Below are positions 1 to 6,257 of a DNA stretch of 10,141 bases, piece by piece (the stretch's first letter is position 1; each line of letters starts with the position of its first letter). The notes beneath the pieces were generated by a model, which was given only the letters and a program-made list of their open reading frames with translations, was not told where the DNA came from and ran no database searches. The translations under genes and the position numbers were made by a program. The DNA is from an uncultured Cardiobacterium sp. Lineage in GTDB: Bacteria; Pseudomonadota; Gammaproteobacteria; Cardiobacteriales; Cardiobacteriaceae. Location of the stretch: NCBI RefSeq assembly GCF_938028825.1, contig NZ_CALIZP010000052.1, positions 1-10,141 on the forward strand. The letters are read 5' to 3'.

Positions 1-398
1 AGCGCCGCATCCTCATCGGCACCTACGCCCTCTCCGCCGGCTACTACGACGCCTACTACGAGCAGGCGCGCCGCGCCCGTCACGCCATCCTGAACGGCTT
101 CAAAACCGCCTTCGCCGACGTGGACATCATCCTCACCCCGACCACGCCGCATCCCGCCTTCAAACTCGGCAGCCGGCTCAATGATCCGGTGGCGATGTAC
201 CTCGGCGATCTCTACACCGTGCCGGTTAACCTTGCAGGCCTCCCCGCCATCAGCCATCCGGCGGGCAATATTGATGGCCTGCCGGTCGGCTGCCAGCTCA
301 TCGGCCCGCACTTTGCCGAACCACGCCTGCTCAACTGTGTCCACCAATACCAGCAGCAGACTGACCATCACCGGCAAATTCCCGCTGCCTACCGCTAA
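1..398 (+). CDS. gatA: Asp-tRNA(Asn)/Glu-tRNA(Gln) amidotransferase subunit A, 3' part
   Basis: The reading frame enters from the left edge (first whole codon at base 3) and stops at TAA 396-398, giving the last 131 residues. The segment matches the C-terminal end of GatA. It opens with the family-typical RRILIGTYALSAGYYDAYY, continues with ILTPTTPHPAF and DPVAMYLGDLYTVPVNLAGL, and ends with GLPVGCQLIGPHFAEPRLL. GatA is the glutaminase/amidase subunit of the cytoplasmic GatCAB complex, which converts misacylated Glu-tRNA(Gln) or Asp-tRNA(Asn) to the correct amide form. The catalytic Ser-cisSer-Lys triad lies further upstream, outside the window. A strong terminator follows directly, so gatB is not co-transcribed downstream in this arrangement. 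Other amidase-family enzymes share part of the fold, but the GTYALSAGYYDAYY block is characteristic of GatA. Confidence 0.95.
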   Translation, partial: RRILIGTYALSAGYYDAYYEQARRARHAILNGFKTAFADVDIILTPTTPHPAFKLGSRLNDPVAMYLGDLYTVPVNLAGLPAISHPAGNIDGLPVGCQLIGPHFAEPRLLNCVHQYQQQTDHHRQIPAAYR

Positions 399-400
399 AT

Positions 401-428
401 ACAAAAACCGCCGTCAGGCGGTTTTTGT
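401..428. terminator. Bidirectional intrinsic terminator between gatA and lysA
   Basis: A perfect 12-bp stem (ACAAAAACCGCC at 401-412, GGCGGTTTTTGT at 417-428) encloses a GTCA tetraloop. The GC core is flanked by an A run on the left and a T run on the right, so it reads as a rho-independent terminator on both strands. It begins 2 bases after the gatA stop and lies 50 bases beyond the lysA stop on the other strand, so it probably ends both convergent transcripts. Confidence 0.9.
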
Positions 429-478
429 AGTCGTTGCAAACCGGAAGAGACAACTATATTTATCCCGCCCGGCGGGCA

Positions 479-1726
479 TCACAACACCTCCTGCGCCCAC
501 AAATCTTCAAGCGACTCGCGGTGGCGGATGAGGCGCGGTTTGCCGTCCTCAATCAGCACCTCGGCGGGGCGGGGGCGCGAGTTGTAAGCACTTGCCATCG
601 CGAAGCCGTACGCGCCCGCGCCGCAAATCGCGACCAAATCGCCGCGTTCGCCGTCAACCGGATAATCGCGCGCGAAGGTGTCGCCCGTCTCGCACACCGG
701 CCCGACCACATCCATCAGCCCCGCGCCGTCGTACGGGCGGCTGACATTCACCATCGTCGGCCGCACCTGATACAGCGCCGGGCGGATATAGTCGTTCATC
801 GCCGCATCCAGCATCAGAAAGCGCCGCCCCGATTGTTCTTTGGTAAAGACCACCCGCGCGAGCAGCAGCCCCGCATTGCCGACCAGCGAGCGGCCCGGCT
901 GCAAGCACAGGCGCAGCGGGCGGCCGTCCAGGCGGGACAACAGCGCGCGCGACAATGCCGCCGCCGACGGCACTTCCGGCGCTTCCGCCGTGGCAATGCC
1001 CAGCCCGCCGCCCATATCGAGATGCGCAAGCGGCGCGCCCTCGGCGCAGAGCGCATCCACCAGCGGCAACAGCGAATCCAGCGCCGCCAGAAACGGCGCA
1101 ATCGAGCGAATCTGCGAACCGATATGACAGCCGATGCCGACCACCCGCAGCGACGGCAGCGACGCCGCGCGGCGGTACAGCGCGGGCGCATCTTCCAGCG
1201 CCACGCCGAACTTGTTGCCGCGCAGCCCCGTGGAAATATACGGATGCGTGTCGGCATCCACATCCGGATTCACCCGCAGCGCGACCGGCGCAACCACGCC
1301 GGCAGCGGCGGCGAGTTCCGCCAGACGCTGCAACTCGGCGGGCGACTCCACATTAAAACAGCCGATGCCGGCCGCGAGCGCGCGCGCGAGCTCCGCATCC
1401 GTCTTGGCAACACCGGAAAAGACCACGCCCGACGGCGCACCGCCGGCGCGCAGGACGCGTTCCAGCTCGCCGCCCGAAACAATATCAAAACCCGCGCCCG
1501 CCCCGGCAAAGAGGCGCAGCAGCGCCAGATTGCTGTTGGCCTTCACCGCATAATGCAGCGACACCTGTTGCGCGAGACCATGTGCGTGATAAGCGCGCAG
1601 CGCCGCCAGCATTGCCGCCGCGCGGTACACATAAAGCGGCGTGCCGAAGGTATCCGCCAGCGCCGCGAGCGGCACGCCGTCCACACAACCCTGCCCGTCC
1701 ACGCCGGACAAAAACTCAGCGCGCAT
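479..1726 (-). CDS. lysA: Diaminopimelate decarboxylase
   Basis: A 415-residue PLP-dependent decarboxylase (fold III, alanine-racemase-like barrel plus C-terminal beta domain) that converts meso-diaminopimelate to L-lysine and CO2 in the cytoplasm, the last step of lysine synthesis. Visible landmarks are the PLP-binding lysine in HYAVKAN (K62), HIGSQ at 201-205, the glycine loop MGGGLG at 238-243, the active-site cysteine in CETGD (C345) and GAYGFAMASAYNSRPR near 371-386. The length is normal for the family. The start at 1726 is chosen because AGGAGG lies 6 bases upstream; an in-frame ATG at 1789 has no such support and would overlap the upstream lipoprotein gene much further. The gene overlaps lptM by 11 bp and is probably translated from the same mRNA. 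One oddity is that the usual EPGR motif reads QPGR, with Gln276 encoded at 899-901. Ala codons are mostly GCG, unlike the GCC-rich esterase next door. Confidence 0.96.
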   Translation of the reverse strand: MRAEFLSGVDGQGCVDGVPLAALADTFGTPLYVYRAAAMLAALRAYHAHGLAQQVSLHYAVKANSNLALLRLFAGAGAGFDIVSGGELERVLRAGGAPSGVVFSGVAKTDAELARALAAGIGCFNVESPAELQRLAELAAAAGVVAPVALRVNPDVDADTHPYISTGLRGNKFGVALEDAPALYRRAASLPSLRVVGIGCHIGSQIRSIAPFLAALDSLLPLVDALCAEGAPLAHLDMGGGLGIATAEAPEVPSAAALSRALLSRLDGRPLRLCLQPGRSLVGNAGLLLARVVFTKEQSGRRFLMLDAAMNDYIRPALYQVRPTMVNVSRPYDGAGLMDVVGPVCETGDTFARDYPVDGERGDLVAICGAGAYGFAMASAYNSRPRPAEVLIEDGKPRLIRHRESLEDLWAQEVL

Positions 1727-1829
1727 CAGATGCCTCCTGCCCCTGCCGTTCCGGCAAATAGAGCGGGCCCTTCTGCCCGCAGCCTGCAAACAAAACCGCT
1801 ACAATGACCACAAAACACACTCTGCACAT
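1716..1829 (-). CDS. lptM: LptM/YifL-type small outer-membrane lipoprotein
   Basis: A 37-residue protein with a short hydrophobic signal segment (about residues 4-15) and a lipobox ending at Cys17 (LFAGC). The mature N-terminus CGQKGPLYLP is the hallmark of the YifL/LptM family. In E. coli LptM helps mature the LptDE lipopolysaccharide translocon; that role here is inferred from the family. The mature part is only about 21 residues, shorter than the E. coli protein, and is essentially the conserved motif plus a polar tail. A small lipoprotein of this type directly before lysA or dapF is a common arrangement in beta- and gammaproteobacteria. The start is uncertain: ATG at 1829 has no strong Shine-Dalgarno sequence, and a GTG one codon upstream is possible. 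The stop lies within the first codons of lysA, giving an 11-bp out-of-frame overlap. Confidence 0.82.
   Translation of the reverse strand: MCRVCFVVIVAVLFAGCGQKGPLYLPERQGQEASDAR
1733..1738 (-). promoter_or_regulatory. Ribosome binding site of lysA
   Basis: On the minus strand this reads AGGAGG, a full Shine-Dalgarno core 6 bases before the ATG at 1726. It decides the lysA start, and it lies inside the coding region of the upstream lipoprotein gene. Confidence 0.85.
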
Positions 1830-1860
1830 CACAAATACATCCAAAAAAAGGAAAAAAATT

Positions 1861-2514
1861 ATGACACAGGCCCCGGACCGAATCACGCTGCCCGCCGCAA
1901 AAACCCCCACGCACAGCATCATCTGGCTGCACGGACTCGGTGCGGACGGCAACGACTTCGCCCCCATCATCCCGCTGCTCGAACTGCGCCCGACCACGCG
2001 CGTCATCCTGCCCCATGCCCCCATCCGCCCGATTACCGTCAACAACGGTGCCGCAATGCGCGGCTGGTACGACATCAAAAACTTCAACTTCAACCCCGGC
2101 GACGAAGACCTCGCGGGCATCAAAGAAAGCGCCGCCCGCATCGCCGCCATCGCCGCCGACGAAGCCGCGCAAGGCGTCCCCGCCGGGCACATCCTCTACG
2201 CGGGCTTCTCGCAAGGCGGCGTCATCGCCCTCTACCACGGCCTGCGCCACCCCTGCGGCGGCATCCTCGCGCTTTCCACCTACCTTGCCGATGCCGCCAA
2301 CACCCCGCCCGCCGACTGCGACAACTGCCCGCCCATCCTGCAAATGCACGGCACCCAGGATCCCGTCGTCCCCTACCACCAGGGCAGGGCCGCCTGCGAG
2401 CTGCTGAAAAGCAAAGGTTACGCGCCGCAGTGGCACGACTACCCGATGCAACACCAGGTCTGCCCGCCGCAAATTGCCGACATCGCCCAATGGCTGCACG
2501 AGCGGGGGTATTGA
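1861..2514 (+). CDS. Alpha/beta-hydrolase carboxylesterase (phospholipase/carboxylesterase family)
   Basis: A 217-residue cytoplasmic-type serine hydrolase of the Abhydrolase_2 (phospholipase/carboxylesterase) family, which cleaves short acyl esters or thioesters; the natural substrate is unknown. The oxyanion-side motif WLHGLGADGNDF is at 22-33 and the nucleophile elbow GFSQGG places the serine at S117. The acid is probably D167 in HGTQDPVVPYHQG and the histidine H198 in YPMQHQVCP, so the full triad is present. There is no signal peptide. The start at 1861 is preferred because AAGGA lies about 8 bases upstream; an in-frame ATG at 1804 would add a 19-residue lysine-rich leader and overlap lptM. 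The gene is divergent from lptM with 31 bp between starts, so any promoter must lie within lptM. TACAAT at 1800-1805 is a possible -10, but no clear -35 was seen. Ala codons are mainly GCC. It appears monocistronic, ending at the hairpin at 2552. Confidence 0.9.
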   Translation: MTQAPDRITLPAAKTPTHSIIWLHGLGADGNDFAPIIPLLELRPTTRVILPHAPIRPITVNNGAAMRGWYDIKNFNFNPGDEDLAGIKESAARIAAIAADEAAQGVPAGHILYAGFSQGGVIALYHGLRHPCGGILALSTYLADAANTPPADCDNCPPILQMHGTQDPVVPYHQGRAACELLKSKGYAPQWHDYPMQHQVCPPQIADIAQWLHERGY

Positions 2515-2551
2515 ACCGCCGGCCAGCCGCGCACGCGACATCTATATAGTG

Positions 2552-2580
2552 AAGGGCAGACGCGGGTCTGCCCTTTGTTT
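2552..2580 (+). terminator. Intrinsic terminator of the esterase gene
   Basis: A perfect 10-bp stem (AAGGGCAGAC at 2552-2561, GTCTGCCCTT at 2566-2575) with loop GCGG is followed by TGTTT. It lies 37 bases after the esterase stop and fits a rho-independent terminator. Confidence 0.85.
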
Positions 2581-2599
2581 TGCGCGCCGCCGCTGCGAC

Positions 2600-2648
2600 T
2601 CCGCCCCCGGCATGGCGGCGTCGTGTCATGGCCTTGCCGGGAGGCGGA
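2600..2648. repeat. Long imperfect stem-loop
   Basis: Bases 2600-2616 pair with 2631-2648 to give 16 base pairs interrupted by one T-T mismatch (2613/2634) and one bulged A (2642), around a 14-base loop. There is no T run on either side, so it is not a standard terminator. It could be a REP-like palindromic unit or a structured RNA element; only one copy is visible in the window. Confidence 0.6.
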
Positions 2649-2828
2649 AAATTGGGTCATTCGCGAATCATGCGTACATTATCCGGAAGCGTATCAGGAA
2701 GCGGGATATGCAATAAAAATGTATCTTGCATAATGGCGAATCTATCGTCCCGGAAGAGGATTATTTTTAATTCCACGATATGAAGAAAAGAATTGCAAAA
2801 TAGAACCGGCTCTGTCTTATTTTCTTTA

Positions 2829-2843
2829 ATAACCGATGGTTAT
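2829..2843. promoter_or_regulatory. Operator-like dyad upstream of ccoN
   Basis: A perfect inverted repeat ATAACC-GAT-GGTTAT lies about 25 bases upstream of the proposed -35 box. The size and symmetry suit binding by a dimeric regulator. It does not match the FNR/Anr consensus (TTGAT-N4-ATCAA), and I cannot name a regulator. Confidence 0.35.
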
Positions 2844-2867
2844 AGGAAAAACATAACGCCTTGCCGA

Positions 2868-2896
2868 TTGTTAAGGTTGCCGCGCGATGCTATGCT
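2868..2896 (+). promoter_or_regulatory. Candidate sigma-70 promoter of the cco operon
   Basis: TTGTTA (2868-2873) and TATGCT (2891-2896) are separated by 17 bases, and TGC directly precedes the second box, making an extended -10. Each box matches the consensus at 4 of 6 positions. The transcript would start near 2903 and carry a leader of about 60 bases, including a GCCATA/TATGGC inverted repeat (2900-2905, 2914-2919). Confidence 0.45.
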
Positions 2897-2964
2897 GATG
2901 CCATAAATCCGTATATGGCGGATGGCAATAAACGGTAATTAGACAATCATATGAGGTAATCCTG

Positions 2965-4386
2965 ATGACTGTGGATACGGTCTATAACTATCGGGTGGTG
3001 CGGCAATTCACCTGGGCGGCAATCGTCTTTGCCATCGTCGGCATGCTGGTGGGCGTCATCATCGCCGCGCAACTGCGCTGGCCGACGCTCTTCGGCGGCA
3101 TCGATTTCCTTTCCTACGGCCGCCTGCGCCCGGTGCACACCAGCGGCGTGATTTTTGCCTTCGGCGGCAACGCGCTGTTTGCCACCTCCTATTACGTCGT
3201 GCAGCGCACCTGCGGTGTGCGCCTCATCTCCGACAAACTCGCCGCCTTCACCTTCTACGGCTACCAGGCGGTGCTGGTGCTGGGCGTCCTCAGCTATATG
3301 CTCGGCTACTCGCAAAGCAAGGAATACGCGGAACTGCCCTGGCTGCTCGATGTCGCCCTTGCCGTCGTCTGGGTTGTTTACGGCTACGTCTTCTTCTGCA
3401 CCATCGGCAAGCGCAAGGAAAAACACATTTACGTCGGCCTGTGGTTCTACGGCGCCTACATCATCGCCGTCGCCGTGCTGCACATCTTCAACAACCTCGC
3501 CCTGCCGATTGACTGGCTGCATTCCTACCCGGTCTATGCCGGTGCGGTGGATGCGATGGCGCAGTGGTGGTACGGCCACAACGCCGTCGGCTTCTTCCTC
3601 ACCGCCGCCTTCCTCGGCATGATGTACTACTTCGTGCCGAAACAGGCGGGGCGGCCGATTTATTCCTACCGCCTCTCCATCGTCCACTTCTGGGCGCTGA
3701 TTTCCATCTACATGTGGGCGGGCCCGCACCACCTGCACTACACCGCCCTGCCGGACTGGACGCAATCGCTGGGCATGGCTTTTTCCGTCATCCTCTGGGT
3801 GCCGTCGTGGGGCGGCATGATCAACGGCATCATGACCCTCTCCGGTGCCTGGCACAAACTCGTCACCGACCCCATCATCCGCTTCCTCTTCGTCGCGCTC
3901 GCCTTCTACGGCATGAGCACCTTTGAAGGCCCGATGATGGCCATCAAGGAAGTGAACGCGCTGTCGCACTACACCGAATGGACGGTCGGCCACGTCCACT
4001 CCGGCGCGCTCGGCTGGGTGGCGATGATCACCATCGGCTCCATCTACCACATGCTGCCGCGTCTGTACGGCAAAACGGAAATGTATTCCACCCGCCTGAT
4101 TTTCGTGCACTTCTGGCTGGCGACCATCGGCATCGTGCTCTACGTTACCGCCATGTGGGTGGCGGGCATCATGGAAGGGCTGCTCTGGCGCGAAACCTAC
4201 CCCGACGGCACCCTCACCTACACCTTCGTGGAAATCCTCGGCAAAAAATACATCTTCTACTTCGTGCGCTTCCTCGGCGGCTGCTTTTTCCTCGGCGGCT
4301 TCTGCCTGCTGGCCTACAACTGCTGGAAGACCGCCTTCGGCACCGCCAAGGCACAGCCTGCCGCACTCGAGACACAACCCGCATAA
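2965..4386 (+). CDS. ccoN: cbb3-type cytochrome c oxidase subunit I
   Basis: A 473-residue polytopic inner-membrane protein, the catalytic subunit of the high-affinity cbb3 oxidase that reduces O2 to water and pumps protons under low oxygen. The metal and heme ligands of the family are all visible. H58 in RPVHTSG and H345 in GHVHSG suit low-spin heme b, and H343 suits heme b3. H205 in WWYGHNAVGFF with H255/H256 in GPHHLHY suits CuB. Y249 in ISIYMW is the likely cross-linked tyrosine. The length is typical and about 12 hydrophobic segments can be followed. The start is ATG 2965, preceded by GAGG about 9 bases upstream. It is the first gene of ccoNOQP, with 12 bases between its stop and ccoO. 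Expression is probably oxygen-controlled as in other species, but I see no canonical FNR box upstream. Confidence 0.98.
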   Translation: MTVDTVYNYRVVRQFTWAAIVFAIVGMLVGVIIAAQLRWPTLFGGIDFLSYGRLRPVHTSGVIFAFGGNALFATSYYVVQRTCGVRLISDKLAAFTFYGYQAVLVLGVLSYMLGYSQSKEYAELPWLLDVALAVVWVVYGYVFFCTIGKRKEKHIYVGLWFYGAYIIAVAVLHIFNNLALPIDWLHSYPVYAGAVDAMAQWWYGHNAVGFFLTAAFLGMMYYFVPKQAGRPIYSYRLSIVHFWALISIYMWAGPHHLHYTALPDWTQSLGMAFSVILWVPSWGGMINGIMTLSGAWHKLVTDPIIRFLFVALAFYGMSTFEGPMMAIKEVNALSHYTEWTVGHVHSGALGWVAMITIGSIYHMLPRLYGKTEMYSTRLIFVHFWLATIGIVLYVTAMWVAGIMEGLLWRETYPDGTLTYTFVEILGKKYIFYFVRFLGGCFFLGGFCLLAYNCWKTAFGTAKAQPAALETQPA

Positions 4387-4398
4387 GAGGGAAAGCAC

Positions 4399-5019
4399 AT
4401 GAATCTGATGAGTCACGAACGCGTCGAAAAAAGCGTCGTCATCCTCGGCCTCCTCACCTTCTTCGCCGTCATCTGGGGCGGGCTGGTGCAAATCGTGCCG
4501 CTCTTTTTCGACGAACAAATGCACCCGGAAAACGGCTACGTCAAACCCTACGACCCGCTGCGCCTCGCCGGTTTCAACATCTATGTGCGCGAAGGCTGCT
4601 ACGGCTGCCACTCGCAGATGATCCGCCCCTTCCGCTGGGAAACCGAGCGCTACGGCCACTACTCTGTCGCCGAAGAAAGCATGTACGACCGCCCCTTCCA
4701 GTGGGGCAGCAAACGCACCGGCCCCGATCTCGCCCGTGTCGGCGGCAAATACGGCGACGACTGGCACCACAAACACCTCACCGACCCGCGCAGCGTCGTG
4801 CTCGAATCCAACATGCCCGCCTATCCGTGGCTGAACGAACGCCCGGCCAACATCGCCCTCACCAAGGCGAGCATCCGCACCAAAATCAAACTGGGCGAAC
4901 CCTATACCGCAGCGGACATCGACAGCGTGGACGAAGCGCTCAAAGACAAAACCGAAATGGACGCGCTGGTGGCCTACCTGCAAGGGCTCGGCATCGCCTT
5001 CAAAGAACACAACCGGTAA
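4399..5019 (+). CDS. ccoO: cbb3-type cytochrome c oxidase subunit II (monoheme)
   Basis: A 206-residue membrane-anchored c-type cytochrome that passes electrons from CcoP to the CcoN centre. There is one N-terminal membrane segment (about residues 13-34) and a periplasmic domain with a single heme-binding motif CYGCH (C67, C70, H71). M139 in ESNMPAYPWL is the likely axial ligand. The surrounding blocks YVREGCYGCHSQMIRPF and KRTGPDLARVGGKYGDDWH are diagnostic of CcoO. Start ATG 4399 is supported by GAGGG at 4387-4391, 7 bases upstream; a second in-frame ATG at 4408 is less well placed. The gap to ccoQ is 6 bases, suggesting coupled translation. Confidence 0.98.
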   Translation: MNLMSHERVEKSVVILGLLTFFAVIWGGLVQIVPLFFDEQMHPENGYVKPYDPLRLAGFNIYVREGCYGCHSQMIRPFRWETERYGHYSVAEESMYDRPFQWGSKRTGPDLARVGGKYGDDWHHKHLTDPRSVVLESNMPAYPWLNERPANIALTKASIRTKIKLGEPYTAADIDSVDEALKDKTEMDALVAYLQGLGIAFKEHNR

Positions 5020-5025
5020 CAGCAC

Positions 5026-5229
5026 ATGACCGCCGGCAGCATCGCATGGGTCAAATTCACGACCGTCGTCCTCTTCACCGCCTTCGTCCTGATGGTCATC
5101 CTGCTCTACCTGCCGCAGCGCCACAAACCCTACAAAGACGCAGAAAAACTGGCACTGAAAGAGGACGGCGACGCGCCCGTCACCCCACGCTATCCGGCAC
5201 AAGAAGAACACAAGAGGCAAGAACCATGA
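5026..5229 (+). CDS. ccoQ: cbb3-type cytochrome oxidase small subunit CcoQ
   Basis: A 67-residue protein with one membrane segment (about residues 8-29) followed by LPQRHKPYKDAEKLAL and a charged cytoplasmic tail, which is the standard layout of CcoQ/FixQ. In other bacteria CcoQ stabilises the assembled oxidase and has no cofactor. It has no clear Shine-Dalgarno sequence; with only 6 bases after the ccoO stop, it is probably translated by reinitiation. Its stop overlaps the ccoP start in an ATGA junction (4 bases shared). CcoQ proteins vary widely in sequence, so the call rests on size, topology and position between ccoO and ccoP. Confidence 0.93.
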   Translation: MTAGSIAWVKFTTVVLFTAFVLMVILLYLPQRHKPYKDAEKLALKEDGDAPVTPRYPAQEEHKRQEP

Positions 5230-6227
5230 GCACAGTCAGCATCTTCATCGCGGCAGTCACCATCCTGCACATATTGGGCTACATCGCCCTCGTTTACTGG
5301 ACGACCCACCTCAAAGCGGGCGGCGGTGCCAAAGAAGGCGACATCATCGACCACACCTGGGACGGCGACCTCAAAGAAATGAACAACCCCATGCCGGGCT
5401 GGTGGCTGTCGCTGTTCTACCTGATGATTGCCTTCGCCATCCTCTACCTCGTCCTCTACCCCGGTGTCTTCAAAGGCGTGAAAAACTGGACGCAAATCGG
5501 CCAGTACCAACAAGAAAGCCGCAGTATCGATGCGCAGTCCGACGAATACTTCCGCCACTACGCCGGCAAAAGCGTCGAAGAACTGGCGAAAGACCCGGAT
5601 GCGCTCGCCACAGGCCGCCGCCTCTTCGCGCAGAACTGCGCCGTCTGCCACGCCGGAGACGCGGGCGGCATCCCCGGCAGCTACCCCAACCTCACCGACG
5701 ACGACTGGATCTGGGGCGGCACAGCGGAGGCCATCATCAATACCATTACGAACGGCCACGCCGGTGCCATGCCGCCCGGCGGCGCACTCGTTGCCATTGA
5801 CCCGAACAACCCCGCCTGGGCACCGGGCAGTGAAGACCAGAGCAAACTCGACGACGTCGCCAACTACGTCCTCGCCCTCGGCGGCTACCCGCACGACAAC
5901 AGCGCCGCCGAAAAAGGCAAAGCGCTGTATGACACCAGTTGCGTTGCCTGCCACGGCGCGCAGGGCGAAGGCAACCCCATCCTCGGCGCGCCCAGGCTCG
6001 CCGACCAGACCTGGCTCTACGCCGCAGACGACGAACCCGCCGCCCTCAAAACCTTCCTCGAACAGCAAATCCTGCACCCGCGCAACAATGTCATGCCCGC
6101 ATGGAAAGACGCCCTCGGCGACGCCAAAATCAAAGTCGTCGCCGCCTACGTCTATTCCCTCAGCCACGACGAAGACGAAACCGGAGCGGCGGCGGCAGAG
6201 ACCGCGCAGGCGGCGGAAAAGCGCTGA
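5226..6227 (+). CDS. ccoP: cbb3-type cytochrome c oxidase subunit III (diheme)
   Basis: A 333-residue membrane-anchored diheme cytochrome c that takes electrons from soluble or bc1-linked cytochromes and feeds CcoO. Two N-terminal membrane segments (about 4-26 and 59-80) flank a conserved loop with IDHTWDGDLKEMNNPMPGWW. Two periplasmic cytochrome c domains follow: CAVCH (C138, C141, H142) with axial M182 in GAMPP, and CVACH (C239, C242, H243) with axial M290 in NVMPAW. There is no third heme domain of the kind found in some Neisseria CcoP. The last 20 or so residues form an acidic, alanine-rich tail of unknown role. Start ATG 5226 overlaps the ccoQ stop and has AGAGG 8 bases upstream. The frame stays open far upstream into ccoN and ccoO, but this is a shadow; family length and the ribosome site fix the start. 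No ccoGHIS assembly genes follow. Confidence 0.98.
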   Translation: MSTVSIFIAAVTILHILGYIALVYWTTHLKAGGGAKEGDIIDHTWDGDLKEMNNPMPGWWLSLFYLMIAFAILYLVLYPGVFKGVKNWTQIGQYQQESRSIDAQSDEYFRHYAGKSVEELAKDPDALATGRRLFAQNCAVCHAGDAGGIPGSYPNLTDDDWIWGGTAEAIINTITNGHAGAMPPGGALVAIDPNNPAWAPGSEDQSKLDDVANYVLALGGYPHDNSAAEKGKALYDTSCVACHGAQGEGNPILGAPRLADQTWLYAADDEPAALKTFLEQQILHPRNNVMPAWKDALGDAKIKVVAAYVYSLSHDEDETGAAAAETAQAAEKR

Positions 6228-6257
6228 CCGCTTGCAGCATTAAACAGCCGGGAGGCC

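Larger units (their letters stand above)
2582..2940. other. Non-coding region between the esterase and cco operon
   Basis: No convincing gene was found on either strand. The left third is GC-rich and carries a long imperfect stem-loop (2600-2648) and a 10-bp palindrome ATTCGCGAAT at 2659-2668. From about 2701 the composition falls to 94 G+C in 240 bases (39%) while flanking genes are strongly GC-rich. In this part are a 7-bp inverted repeat (TATGCAA at 2707-2713, TTGCATA at 2726-2732), a 15-bp dyad at 2829-2843 and a likely promoter for ccoN. The low GC is typical of a promoter region but unusually long here. Confidence 0.7.

Noticed and set aside
1787..1798. Sequence resembling a neisserial-type DNA uptake sequence (GCAGCCTGCA nearby)
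   Set aside because: It is a single partial match inside the lptM coding region with no second copy in the window; chance is likely.
434..1807. 457-codon open frame on the plus strand opposite lysA
   Set aside because: The product is arginine-, alanine- and histidine-rich with no recognisable motif and lies antisense to a clear LysA. It is a shadow from GC-rich codon use.
2685..2703. Direct repeat GGAAGCG twice, 12 bases apart
   Set aside because: Two copies of a 7-mer are not enough to argue for iterons or a binding array.
2580..2783. 67-codon open frame in the esterase-ccoN spacer
   Set aside because: It has no ribosome site, crosses the long stem-loop and the AT-rich boundary, and its product is not recognisable.
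2861..2874. Possible FNR box TTGCC-GATT-GTTAA
   Set aside because: Only 6 of 10 consensus positions match and both half-sites are broken, so it is not called.
2947..5220. 757-codon open frame on the minus strand opposite ccoNOQ
   Set aside because: It is low-complexity (His, Asp, Glu, Val, Gly rich) and lies entirely antisense to well-supported cco genes, as expected from strong third-position bias.
3978..5225. Apparent 416-codon N-terminal extension of ccoP through ccoN and ccoO
   Set aside because: The added part is basic, unrelated to any CcoP domain, and overlaps two real genes out of frame. ATG 5226 has a ribosome site and gives the normal family length.
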